Assembly (NCBI GenBank): GCA_016207985.1
Contig: JACQYX010000383.1
Location: 1-8,335 of the forward strand
Source: Ignavibacteriales bacterium
Lineage (GTDB): Bacteria > Bacteroidota > Ignavibacteria > UBA10030 > SZUA-254
DNA: 8,335 bases
Direction of reading: 5' to 3'
The notes below the pieces were generated by a model, which worked only from the letters and a program-made list of their open reading frames with translations, had not been told where the DNA came from and did no database searches. Below are positions 1 to 6,158 of this stretch, piece after piece (within the stretch, counting starts at the first letter, position 1; each line of letters opens with the position of its first letter). The position numbers were made by a program, and so were the translations under genes.

Positions 1-2
1 AC

Positions 3-1541
3 CTCTGGAATCTGAGTTTATATAAAGACTCCGTTAGCCAAACCTCATTGATTAGCTCAGTTGCGTCTAACACAAGTCTTACTGTCACCGATCTGAATCC
101 CGGTACATACATCGCAATTGAAGCAGATAGCACCGGTTGGCAACAGCTTGGCAAGATAATCAACGGTGAGCAATTTATATCAACTACTCGTGTAGATACT
201 TTTACACTTGCCACAGGGCAATCCCGCACAATCGATTTCGTTAATTGCCGTCCTAAAATCATAATCAGGAAATTTGTAGACTCAGACGGTCTGTTTAGTA
301 CCACTGGAGATAGAAATTTTAAAACATGGTCTATCTCTCTTTACAAAGATACCGTTACCTCTAACAATCTAATATCTCAATGTACATCCTGTGAGAGTCT
401 TGTAGTCTTCAATCCTCCGTTTGATACTTACATCGCTCTCGAAGCCGATAGCGTTGGCTGGCAGCATATTGGTAAGGTCGTTGATGGTGTTCCTATTGCT
501 TCAAGTACACGTACCGACACTTTTGTTTATTCTTCCGGTCAAATAAAGACAATTGATTTTGTCAATTTCAATCCAAACAAAATAATTATCCGAAAGCTTT
601 ATGACAGTGATGGATTATTATCAACAACTCAAGATCGATCCATCAAACGGTGGAGCCTAAGATTATACAAAGAAACGATGAGCAACCTTATTGCCTCCGT
701 CTCAGCTTCCGAAAGTTTGCTGGTTGAAAATCTTGGCAATGGTACATATATCGTGGTAGAGGGAGACAGTCTCGGATGGGTAAATATCGGAAAAATCCGT
801 AATGGTGTAGTATTTGCCGGACAATTTGCGGCATACACGTTTACAGTTACAGGCGGACAAACTTTTACCGTTGATTTCATTAATACCGCACCGCATGTGA
901 GTATTACAAAATTTAAAGACCTCGATGGCAACTTCAATACAAGTGGCGATAGGATGCCCGTACCGTGGAGTTTAACTTTGTATCGTGGCTCTGTTGCACC
1001 AACGAATATCGTTGTCTCGGTTGCATCATCTGAGAGTCTTGTAATAAGTGGATTACCGCCGGATAACTATATCGTAAGAGAAGCTGATAGTGTAGGTTGG
1101 CTGCACATCGGTACCGTGTTGAACGGTGTCGGCGCGGCGAGTCAGGAAAGAGAAGTTCAGTTTAGCATCGCAGGTGTCGAGTCGCATGAAATTGAGTTTA
1201 TCAACACATCGACTAATTTTATAACCATCAGAAAGCTTGTCGATCAGGATGGTAATTTTGCTACTGTCGGTGATAGAACATTAAAGAACTGGAGATTATC
1301 TCTGCATAAAGACACAATCACTGGTACGATTGTAGGTTCAGTTGCCTCCTCTCCGATTTTAACTGTTAGCAACCTCATGCCGGGCAAATACGTTGCAGTT
1401 GAAGCCGATAGCAGCAGGTGGTCGCATATCTCGACAGTCGTGGATGGAATTTCTCAAGGCGGTACATCCGTGCGATCATGGATGGTAAATGTAGTTTCAA
1501 CCGAATCGCACACTGTTGATTTCGTGAACTTTGATTTGGAT
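3..1541 (+). repeat. Tandem array of ~320-nt repeats coding Cna-B/SdrD-B-like domains
   Basis: Unit boundaries from the protein pattern are: partial unit 3-251, then 252-572, 573-890, 891-1214 and 1215-~1541, giving complete units of 106-109 residues. Each unit reads [I/V]x[I/K]RK..D.DG....GDR..k.W.l.LYk, then .SvasseSl.v..l..g.Y...EaDs.GW..IG, then a Gly-x-x-x-t[I/V][D/E]F[V/I]N end. The units are clearly homologous as protein but have drifted in DNA sequence, so the duplications are not recent. The acidic D-x-DG segment at the head of each unit resembles the calcium-binding loops of SdrD B domains; calcium binding is inference. More units probably lie upstream of the window. Confidence 0.85.
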
Positions 1542-2861
1542 AGGAAAAAAGTCTGGACAGCGGCAATTGACTGTGAATGGAATAACGGTAGCAATTGGGA
1601 GCCAGCGGGAATTCCTATCCCAGGCGATACTATCATAGTTGCGTCGAGTGCTTCATGTCCACTCGTTATCCCACCCGATGCAGCGTTGGGTACAATTTCC
1701 ATAGCAGTTGGTGAAACATTACAAGTCAGAAGTGGAACCTCACTTTTAATTGGTGGTAATGCAATCATAGATGGTGCATTTATAGTAGAAGCAGGGGGTG
1801 ACCCGACAATAACAATTGGGGGTGATTGGAAAGTAAACGGTAAGTTTACCCCAGAATATTCTACTATCATTTTCGAAGCTAATCGACCTCAAGTAATTGA
1901 TGGCAGTGAGTTTTACAATGTTCAAATCGGCTCGGGTGAAGTGCAAAATCAAATACAAAAGTCTTCAATCGATTTACGTATAGTGATGAATGAGCAAGCG
2001 AATGTCAAGACAAACGGTGATTGGATGATTGAAGGAGTTCTTAATTTGAATACAAATCTTGATGCAGAAACTGATACTGTTTTTATTAATAATCCTTCGG
2101 ATACTGCGCTACATGGTAACGGGATTGTAATCAGTGGCTCAATTAATCGAGCAATACAACAAGGGTCTCTGGGAGTTTATCAGTTCGAGAGCGAAAATAG
2201 CTTTATACAATTTGATGGGACTGGTACTTATCCCAATAGACTCTTGATGACAGTTTTCGCAGATACAACCCCGAGCAGTTTCAGTAGCAAATGGTTTATT
2301 GTCCCAAGCATTGTTGATACAAATGTGAATACACTGACTGCTGACTCATTAACTGGATTCTCATTTTGGTCGTTTGGATATCAAGCAGATACTGGCATAA
2401 CTCCAATGGGACGACGAGTATATTCTATTGGTGCTATTAATGGAAATAATTTTAAAGCAAGATTAGCCTTACGGTACAATCAAGCTGATATTCCAATGAA
2501 TGTTTCTGAAGAATCAATCGTAATGCTTACAACAAAGGATGTTGTTTCAGTTGATTATGAGGGGCAGGAATTACCTAGAAAGTTTGCCCTCGAACAAAAT
2601 CATCCTAATCCATTTAATCCGTCAACTGTTATTAGTTACCAGTTACCGGTTGAAAGCAGTGTTAGGTTGAGGATTTACGATATACTTGGTCGTGAAGTGC
2701 AAACGCTTGTAGATGGAATTCAGGATGCTGGCTTCAAGTCGATGGTTTGGAATGCATCAGATTTATCGAGTAGTATCTATTTCTACAGATTGGATGCGGT
2801 AAGTATTCATATTCCTGCAAAAACTTTCACAAAGGTTCGGAAAATGATACTCATTCGGTAA
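3..2861 (+). CDS. Large T9SS-secreted surface protein with tandem Cna-B/SdrD-B-like repeats (5'-partial)
   Basis: The reading frame is open from base 3, and residues before the first possible start (TTG at 48) still match the repeat, so the true start lies upstream. Residue numbers here count from that TTG. Residues 1-500 are tandem ~107-aa beta-sandwich repeats, each with a D-x-DG...GDR segment, a W-S-L-x-L-Y-K segment, an EADS-x-GW-x-x-IG segment and a closing DFVN/DFIN. Residues ~502-530 carry a W...NW...P..GD pattern often seen in Bacteroidota secreted proteins, followed by a Gly/Asn-rich beta region to ~840. Residues ~846-937 are a type A T9SS C-terminal sorting domain (PNPFNPSTVISYQLP, RIYDILGREV, IYFYRLDA). 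By family knowledge the protein crosses the inner membrane by Sec and the outer membrane by T9SS, and is then anchored or released. An adhesive or structural role is inferred from the repeats; no catalytic domain is visible in the part present. Confidence 0.88.
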   Translation, partial: LWNLSLYKDSVSQTSLISSVASNTSLTVTDLNPGTYIAIEADSTGWQQLGKIINGEQFISTTRVDTFTLATGQSRTIDFVNCRPKIIIRKFVDSDGLFSTTGDRNFKTWSISLYKDTVTSNNLISQCTSCESLVVFNPPFDTYIALEADSVGWQHIGKVVDGVPIASSTRTDTFVYSSGQIKTIDFVNFNPNKIIIRKLYDSDGLLSTTQDRSIKRWSLRLYKETMSNLIASVSASESLLVENLGNGTYIVVEGDSLGWVNIGKIRNGVVFAGQFAAYTFTVTGGQTFTVDFINTAPHVSITKFKDLDGNFNTSGDRMPVPWSLTLYRGSVAPTNIVVSVASSESLVISGLPPDNYIVREADSVGWLHIGTVLNGVGAASQEREVQFSIAGVESHEIEFINTSTNFITIRKLVDQDGNFATVGDRTLKNWRLSLHKDTITGTIVGSVASSPILTVSNLMPGKYVAVEADSSRWSHISTVVDGISQGGTSVRSWMVNVVSTESHTVDFVNFDLDRKKVWTAAIDCEWNNGSNWEPAGIPIPGDTIIVASSASCPLVIPPDAALGTISIAVGETLQVRSGTSLLIGGNAIIDGAFIVEAGGDPTITIGGDWKVNGKFTPEYSTIIFEANRPQVIDGSEFYNVQIGSGEVQNQIQKSSIDLRIVMNEQANVKTNGDWMIEGVLNLNTNLDAETDTVFINNPSDTALHGNGIVISGSINRAIQQGSLGVYQFESENSFIQFDGTGTYPNRLLMTVFADTTPSSFSSKWFIVPSIVDTNVNTLTADSLTGFSFWSFGYQADTGITPMGRRVYSIGAINGNNFKARLALRYNQADIPMNVSEESIVMLTTKDVVSVDYEGQELPRKFALEQNHPNPFNPSTVISYQLPVESSVRLRIYDILGREVQTLVDGIQDAGFKSMVWNASDLSSSIYFYRLDAVSIHIPAKTFTKVRKMILIR
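2583..2858 (+). other. Type A T9SS C-terminal sorting domain (within the large CDS)
   Basis: The last ~92 residues of the protein begin FALEQNHPNPFNPSTVISY, then show the hydrophobic strand VRLRIYDILGREVQTL, a G...W.a.dl segment and IYFYRLDA, ending KMILIR. This is the usual layout of the Por-type sorting domain, which keeps the protein soluble in the periplasm and targets it to the T9SS translocon. It is the intact counterpart of the orphan tail found at 3512-3610. Confidence 0.92.
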
Positions 2862-2869
2862 AATCTGAT

Positions 2870-2887
2870 AGATGGAATCTTTTTTTT
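2870..2887 (+). terminator. Weak possible intrinsic terminator after the surface-protein gene
   Basis: A short AGAT-gga-ATCT stem (2870-2880) leads directly into eight T residues (2880-2887), nine bases after the stop codon. The position and the T run suit a terminator, but the stem is only four A/T-rich base pairs, so the call is weak. Confidence 0.22.
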
Positions 2888-2904
2888 AAAAAATGTACCA
2901 TTCT

Positions 2905-2936
2905 TTTGAAATTGGTCGGGTTTTTCACTAACTTTT
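2905..2936 (+). promoter_or_regulatory. Candidate Bacteroidota-type promoter for the toxin-antitoxin pair
   Basis: TTTG at 2905-2908 is followed, after 20 bases, by TAACTTTT at 2929-2936. This fits the TTTG-N19-21-TAnnTTTG form known from Bacteroidota, with one mismatch in the last base. It would place transcription start about 15-20 bases before the antitoxin ATG, whose AGGA site at 2951-2954 is well spaced. A sigma70-like reading (TTGAAA at 2906, 17 bases, TAACTT at 2929) overlaps it. The region is AT-rich, so a chance match is possible. Confidence 0.3.
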
Positions 2937-2962
2937 AATAAGAAATAAAAAGGAATAGTGTA

Positions 2963-3184
2963 ATGCCGTCAGAATTAACTGTCAATGATGCGTTAGAAGC
3001 TATAGCACAGCTTTCTCCGGAAGATCAAATGATGATTGCCGAAATTATTCGGAGACGACTTATTGAACTAAGAAGACATGAGCTTGCTGAATCGGTTCGG
3101 GAAAGCAGAGAGGAATATATTAAAGGATTAACCAAACACGGTTCAGTAGATAATTTTATCGATGAACTTGAGCGTGACGAATGA
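2963..3184 (+). CDS. Type II antitoxin, RelB-like small helical protein
   Basis: This 73-residue acidic protein is predicted to be almost entirely helical. It has an N-terminal SPEDQMMIAEIIRRRL helix, a charged RRHELAESVRESREEY helix, and an acidic C-terminal tail ending NFIDELERDE that would suit wrapping the toxin. The pattern resembles small antitoxins paired with RelE/YafQ-type toxins. Its stop overlaps the toxin start as ATGA (3181-3184), which couples translation. The start is supported by AGGA at 2951-2954, eight bases before the ATG. No clear ribbon-helix-helix or HTH DNA-binding motif is visible, so autoregulation is expected from the family but not shown here. Assignment rests mainly on size, composition and the partner gene. 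Confidence 0.75.
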   Translation: MPSELTVNDALEAIAQLSPEDQMMIAEIIRRRLIELRRHELAESVRESREEYIKGLTKHGSVDNFIDELERDE

Positions 3185-3462
3185 CTCTACATTGGTCCTC
3201 GAAATTTATTCGATCATTCAAAAAGAGAACAAAAGCACAACCCGAACTCCGTGGAAAAATTTTACATATCATGCGGATACTTGAGCGAGATCCATTTGCA
3301 GTTGAATTGAAAACTCACAAATTGAAAGGTATGTTTGAAGGCACATGGGCTTGCTCAGTTGAGTATGATTTTAGAATCATTTTCGAGTTTGTGAAAAATC
3401 CGGTCACTGCAGAAAAAGAGATACTACTGATTGACATTGGTACACACGAGGAGGTTTATTGA
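3181..3462 (+). CDS. Type II toxin, RelE/YafQ-like mRNA interferase
   Basis: This 93-residue basic protein has the compact RelE fold pattern: two N-terminal helices (SSKFIRSFKKRTK and LRGKILHIMRIL), then beta strands around THKLKG (45-50), GTWACSVEYDFRIIFEF (54-70) and LIDIGTHEEVY (83-93). Family members cleave ribosome-bound mRNA and are held inactive by the antitoxin encoded just upstream. By hand alignment to E. coli YafQ, His46, Asp63 and His89 correspond to functional residues His50, Asp67 and His87. The YafQ His63 position is Ser59 here, and Arg65 sits where RelE-type toxins often have a catalytic Arg. Length is normal and the frame intact, so it is probably active, but activity is inferred. 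The codons for Glu-Glu-Val create an AGGAGG string at 3449-3454. Confidence 0.85.
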   Translation: MTLHWSSKFIRSFKKRTKAQPELRGKILHIMRILERDPFAVELKTHKLKGMFEGTWACSVEYDFRIIFEFVKNPVTAEKEILLIDIGTHEEVY

Positions 3463-3469
3463 GTGAAAT

Positions 3470-3510
3470 CCTTCGACAAGCCCGCTGTGGCGGACAAGCT
3501 CAGGACAGGG
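3470..3510 (+). repeat. Short GC-rich interspersed-repeat-like element
   Basis: This 41-base, GC-rich stretch stands out from its AT-rich surroundings. It contains a perfect stem CCGC-TGTG-GCGG (3482-3493) and a direct repeat GACAAGC at 3475-3481 and 3493-3499, 18 bases apart. The ends (CCTTCGACAAG ... CTCAGGACAGG) look like a dispersed non-coding repeat I recall from many environmental bacterial genomes; that recollection is unverified. It lies eight bases after the toxin stop and directly abuts the orphan sorting-domain tail, marking a probable junction. Confidence 0.5.
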
Positions 3511-3511
3511 T

Positions 3512-3610
3512 TTAGCGAGTGGTATCTATTTCTATCGGTTAGATGCGGTGATTACAACCGATCTGAATAATTCTTTCCATCAAGTCAACAAAATGTTGTT
3601 GATGAAATAA
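3512..3610 (+). pseudogene. Orphan 3' tail of a T9SS sorting-domain gene (truncated remnant)
   Basis: In the frame starting at 3512 the DNA reads LASGIYFYRLDAV and ends with KMLLMK and a TAA stop at 3608-3610. This matches the end of the sorting domain in the large upstream gene (SSIYFYRLDAV ... KMILIR). The first 39 bases are 32/39 identical to 2763-2801. The remaining ~60 residues of a sorting domain, and any passenger protein, are absent: upstream of 3512 the sequence switches to the GC-rich repeat and then the toxin gene. The frame is open back to a stop at 3464-3466 but has no sensible start. It is best read as the remnant of a second T9SS cargo gene, or a duplicated end of the upstream one, cut by the event that brought the repeat and possibly the toxin-antitoxin pair. 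It is not expected to be expressed as a functional protein. Confidence 0.8.
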
Positions 3611-3623
3611 TACGAATCGTAAA

Positions 3624-3652
3624 CTTCCCGAAACTTCCAAAGTTCCGGGAAG
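3624..3652. repeat. Strong inverted repeat (hairpin) after the sorting-domain remnant
   Basis: CTTCCCGAAACTT (3624-3636) and AAGTTCCGGGAAG (3640-3652) form a 13-bp stem with one A-C mismatch and a three-base loop. It begins 13 bases after the remnant's stop codon, so it may be the old terminator of the lost cargo gene. Neither strand shows a good T tract after the stem (ATAATTAAT on +, TTTACGATT on -), so a dispersed palindromic repeat is as likely as a terminator. It also separates the toxin-antitoxin region from the symporter-KDO operon. Confidence 0.6.
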
Positions 3653-3708
3653 ATAATTAATGACATTCGTTGGTCTGTTGAATCCAATCCCTATGCTTTA
3701 TTTTACAG

Positions 3709-3740
3709 ATTGCCTATCACCAATTTTTTTCGTACTTTTA
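3709..3740 (+). promoter_or_regulatory. Candidate promoter of the symporter-KDO-LPS operon
   Basis: TACTTTTA at 3733-3740 matches TAnnTTT of the Bacteroidota -7 element except for the final G, with ATTG (3709-3712) 20 bases upstream in the -33 position. A sigma70-like reading is TTGCCT (3710) - 17 bases - TACTTT (3733). The leader to the ATG at 3772 would be about 25 bases. It resembles the candidate promoter before the antitoxin gene, but the AT-rich context makes chance matches likely. Confidence 0.28.
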
Positions 3741-3771
3741 GCCAACTAAAATTAATAAGATAAGACGCCAA

Positions 3772-5334
3772 ATGAAATCAATCTTCACGTGGATTTGGAA
3801 TATAAAGCTGCATAATAAAATTCTACTTGCACTGGTTCTTGGAGCGTTCTTCGGCGCATGGCTGAATGTAAGCAAATATGAACTTTCCATAAAACATCTT
3901 CAAGATGGTAAAGAACAATCCGTTACAATTAAAAATTGGGATAGCATTGAGCTTGTGGATGATCTGACTCAAACAATAAGAGGAACATTCGAGAGGGAAG
4001 ATCAACTCCGACTTTTAAATTACTTCCAATCACTTACCAAAACAGATAAATCGAATTTAGTAGTTAGGGTTATTAAGTCTTGGAAGACAGAAGACGGAAC
4101 AATTCAGTCGGGTGTTGAGACCTTTCGAAGTATTAAAAGCATCGAAAAAGTTAAAACTATTCCATTATACATCAAGCCGATTGGAACGCTGTTCATCCGT
4201 CTTTTAATGTTCATTGCTATCCCGCTTGTGTTGGCATCGCTTATCGTCGGTGCTTCAAGTTTAGGGAACATTCGAACGGTAGGTAAGATCGGTGCAAAAA
4301 TGGTATTATTCTATGCGTGCCTCATCTCAATTGCAATTACTATTGGTTTGACACTCGCGAATACAATCAGACCAGGTGACAGGTTATCATCCGATGCACG
4401 TGAGAAGCTCCTCGTTGAGTTCACACCTAACATACAATCGAAAATCCAGGAGACGGTTGATGTAAATGTAGTCAATACGATTGTAAATATTGTTCCAACG
4501 AATGCTTTCGCAGCACTTGCAAATTCTGAAATGCTGCAGGTTGTATTCTTTGCATTAATCGTTGGCGTTACACTCACGATGATCAAGAAAGAAAAGTCGG
4601 AGCCAGTGATAAAATTCTTCGATGGCTTCAGCGACATGATGATTCGAATGGTCGAGATGATCATGAAGCTTGCACCGTTAGGTGTATTTGCACTCATCTC
4701 AGCAACTGTAAGTGAATTCGGATTCGATATACTCCAAACGTTATTCTGGTATGCGGCAACTTTATTGATAGGTCTAATCTTCCATCAGTTTTTTGTACTT
4801 GGAACGTTTGTTCGGGTTTTTGCTAAAATGAATCCCATTAAATTTTTTAAAGGTATACGCGATGTAATGCTGATTTCATTTACAGCAAGTTCCAGTGCAG
4901 CAGCACTGCCGGTTAACATGGAGTGTTGTGAGGTCAACCTCGGTGTGCCGAAGAAAATTACAAGTTTTGTACTGCCATTAGGTGCAACCATTAATATGGA
5001 TGGAACCTCGATGTATCAAGCAGTTGCGGCAGTTTTCATTGCACAGGTTTATGGTATAGAATTGCACCTCTCGGAACAATTAATTATTTTATTGACGGCT
5101 TTACTGGCTTCGATAGGCACGGCACCGGTACCGGGTGTTGGCTTAATTATGTTGATAATAGTTTTGAGGTCGGTTAATGTCCCCGAAGAGGGAATAGCAC
5201 TCATTTTAGGAATCGATAGATTCCTCGATATGTGCCGAACGGTTGTCAATACATCGGGTGATGCCGTAGTTGCAACGATCATTGCTAAACAAGAAGGTGT
5301 CTTAGGAAAAACAAATTTAGCGACAGCTACATAA
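3772..5334 (+). CDS. DAACS-family Na+-coupled acidic amino acid symporter (GltP/GltPh-like) with periplasmic insertion
   Basis: This inner-membrane secondary transporter is 520 residues long, against ~420-440 for typical prokaryotic relatives. TM1 is at ~15-32, and TM2 starts near 136 with IKPIGTLFIRLLMF. The family core follows: HP1 TASSSAAALP (371-380), TM7 NMDGT (408-412), HP2 GTAPVPGVG (449-457) and TM8 from ~472. The GltPh ligand and cation residues Asp390, Asp394, Arg397, Thr398 and Asn401 correspond to Asp482, Asp486, Arg489, Thr490 and Asn493. Arg489 argues for an acidic side chain. Asp486, usually absent in DctA-type dicarboxylate carriers, argues for an amino acid such as glutamate or aspartate. 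Residues ~33-135 are an extra ~100-aa charged segment that should face the periplasm. There is no strong Shine-Dalgarno site before the ATG. The stop shares one base with the kdsA start (TAATG), so it is probably the operon's first gene. Confidence 0.93.
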   Translation: MKSIFTWIWNIKLHNKILLALVLGAFFGAWLNVSKYELSIKHLQDGKEQSVTIKNWDSIELVDDLTQTIRGTFEREDQLRLLNYFQSLTKTDKSNLVVRVIKSWKTEDGTIQSGVETFRSIKSIEKVKTIPLYIKPIGTLFIRLLMFIAIPLVLASLIVGASSLGNIRTVGKIGAKMVLFYACLISIAITIGLTLANTIRPGDRLSSDAREKLLVEFTPNIQSKIQETVDVNVVNTIVNIVPTNAFAALANSEMLQVVFFALIVGVTLTMIKKEKSEPVIKFFDGFSDMMIRMVEMIMKLAPLGVFALISATVSEFGFDILQTLFWYAATLLIGLIFHQFFVLGTFVRVFAKMNPIKFFKGIRDVMLISFTASSSAAALPVNMECCEVNLGVPKKITSFVLPLGATINMDGTSMYQAVAAVFIAQVYGIELHLSEQLIILLTALLASIGTAPVPGVGLIMLIIVLRSVNVPEEGIALILGIDRFLDMCRTVVNTSGDAVVATIIAKQEGVLGKTNLATAT

Positions 5335-6158
5335 TGATCAAGATCGAAAAATTTGAAATAGGAGGCAGTAATCCGGTTGTGCTTATCGCTGGACCATGCG
5401 TTGTTGAAGGGCGAGAGATTACACTGCGAACAGCAGAGCAGATTCAGAAGATCGCGCGGAAACTTCGTGTGCCTTTCATCTTCAAATCATCCTATAAGAA
5501 AGCAAATCGTACAAGCGGCAAATCGTTTGCAACCTTAGGGATCGATGAAGCGTTGAAGATTCTTTCTGAGGTCAAGAATATTTTTGGAATTCCGATCTTG
5601 ACCGATATTAATAACGAAAGTGATGCCGGTATCGTTGAAGAAGTTGCCGATGTGCTGCAGGTTCCGGCATTCTTATGCCGACAAACTGATATACTCCAAG
5701 CGGCAGGTCGAACGGGGAAAGTGGTGAACATTAAAAAAGGTCAGTTCATGGCACCTGAGGATATGAAACATCAGGCGAAGAAGGTCGAGAAGACAGGCAA
5801 TAAAAAGGTGATGCTGACAGAGAGAGGCGCCACATTCGGATATCACAATCTCGTGGTCGATATGCGTTCACTCGCAATCATGAGGGATTTAGGTTATCCA
5901 GTGATATTGGATGCAACACATTCGGTGCAATTGCCGGGAGGTTGGAAACAAGAGACGGCAGGTCAACCGCAATTTATTTTTCCCATCGCTCGTGCTGGTA
6001 TCGCTGTTGGTTTGGATGGATTATTCATCGAAACACATCCCGATCCCAAAAGAGCACTCAGCGATTCTGGAAGTCAGCTAAAGTTAGATTTGTTAGATGA
6101 TTTATTACAACAAATTGTACCCTTGGATAAAATCGTGAAAGAAAAATTTGATCTCTAG
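5334..6158 (+). CDS. kdsA: 3-deoxy-8-phosphooctulonate (KDO-8-P) synthase, metal-dependent type
   Basis: This cytoplasmic enzyme condenses phosphoenolpyruvate with D-arabinose-5-phosphate to give KDO-8-phosphate, the committed step of KDO synthesis for lipid A-core. At 274 residues it has normal length for this TIM-barrel family. Diagnostic segments are IAGPC (18-22), KSSYKKANRTS near 51-61, LTDI near 93-96, KKGQFMAPEDM, DATHSVQLPGG (193-203), IETHPDP (232-238) and ALSDSGSQL. Cys22, His196, Glu233 and Asp244 match the metal ligands Cys11, His185, Glu222 and Asp233 of the Aquifex enzyme with identical spacing between the last three. E. coli KdsA has Asn at the Cys position. This one is therefore of the metal-dependent class. 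The ATG overlaps the symporter stop by one base, and no Shine-Dalgarno site is visible, suggesting translational coupling. Its 3' end overlaps kdsC by 11 bases. Confidence 0.97.
   Translation: MIKIEKFEIGGSNPVVLIAGPCVVEGREITLRTAEQIQKIARKLRVPFIFKSSYKKANRTSGKSFATLGIDEALKILSEVKNIFGIPILTDINNESDAGIVEEVADVLQVPAFLCRQTDILQAAGRTGKVVNIKKGQFMAPEDMKHQAKKVEKTGNKKVMLTERGATFGYHNLVVDMRSLAIMRDLGYPVILDATHSVQLPGGWKQETAGQPQFIFPIARAGIAVGLDGLFIETHPDPKRALSDSGSQLKLDLLDDLLQQIVPLDKIVKEKFDL

Noticed and set aside
629..1958. Several 60-140 codon minus-strand frames inside the surface-protein gene.
   Set aside because: They lie opposite a well-supported repeat-protein frame, show no recognisable domains and have no ribosome sites; they are antisense shadows.
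2880..2893. Palindromic TTTTTTTTAAAAAA as a hairpin or operator.
   Set aside because: A pure T/A run of this size is expected in an AT-rich gap and would not form a stable stem.
3470..3510. Possible CRISPR repeat or insertion-sequence end.
   Set aside because: There is only one copy in the window, with no spacer pattern, no transposase and no target-site duplication, so a short dispersed repeat is the better description.
3449..3570. A perfect AGGAGG (3449-3454) eight bases before a GTG at 3463 opens a 35-codon frame ending at 3570.
   Set aside because: The AGGAGG arises from the toxin's Glu-Glu-Val codons, a motif usual at the end of this toxin family. The frame runs through the repeat-like element and then crosses the sorting-domain remnant out of frame, so the product would be meaningless. 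It could be a leftover initiation site of a lost third gene.
3660..3749. A 29-codon hydrophobic ORF (ATG at 3660) with GGGAAG seven bases upstream.
   Set aside because: The would-be ribosome site is inside the right arm of the 3624-3652 hairpin, the ORF overlaps the candidate promoter, and there is no sign of a leader-peptide arrangement or homology.
4311..5731. Minus-strand frames opposite the symporter and kdsA.
   Set aside because: The + strand frames carry complete family motifs; the antisense products match nothing recognisable.
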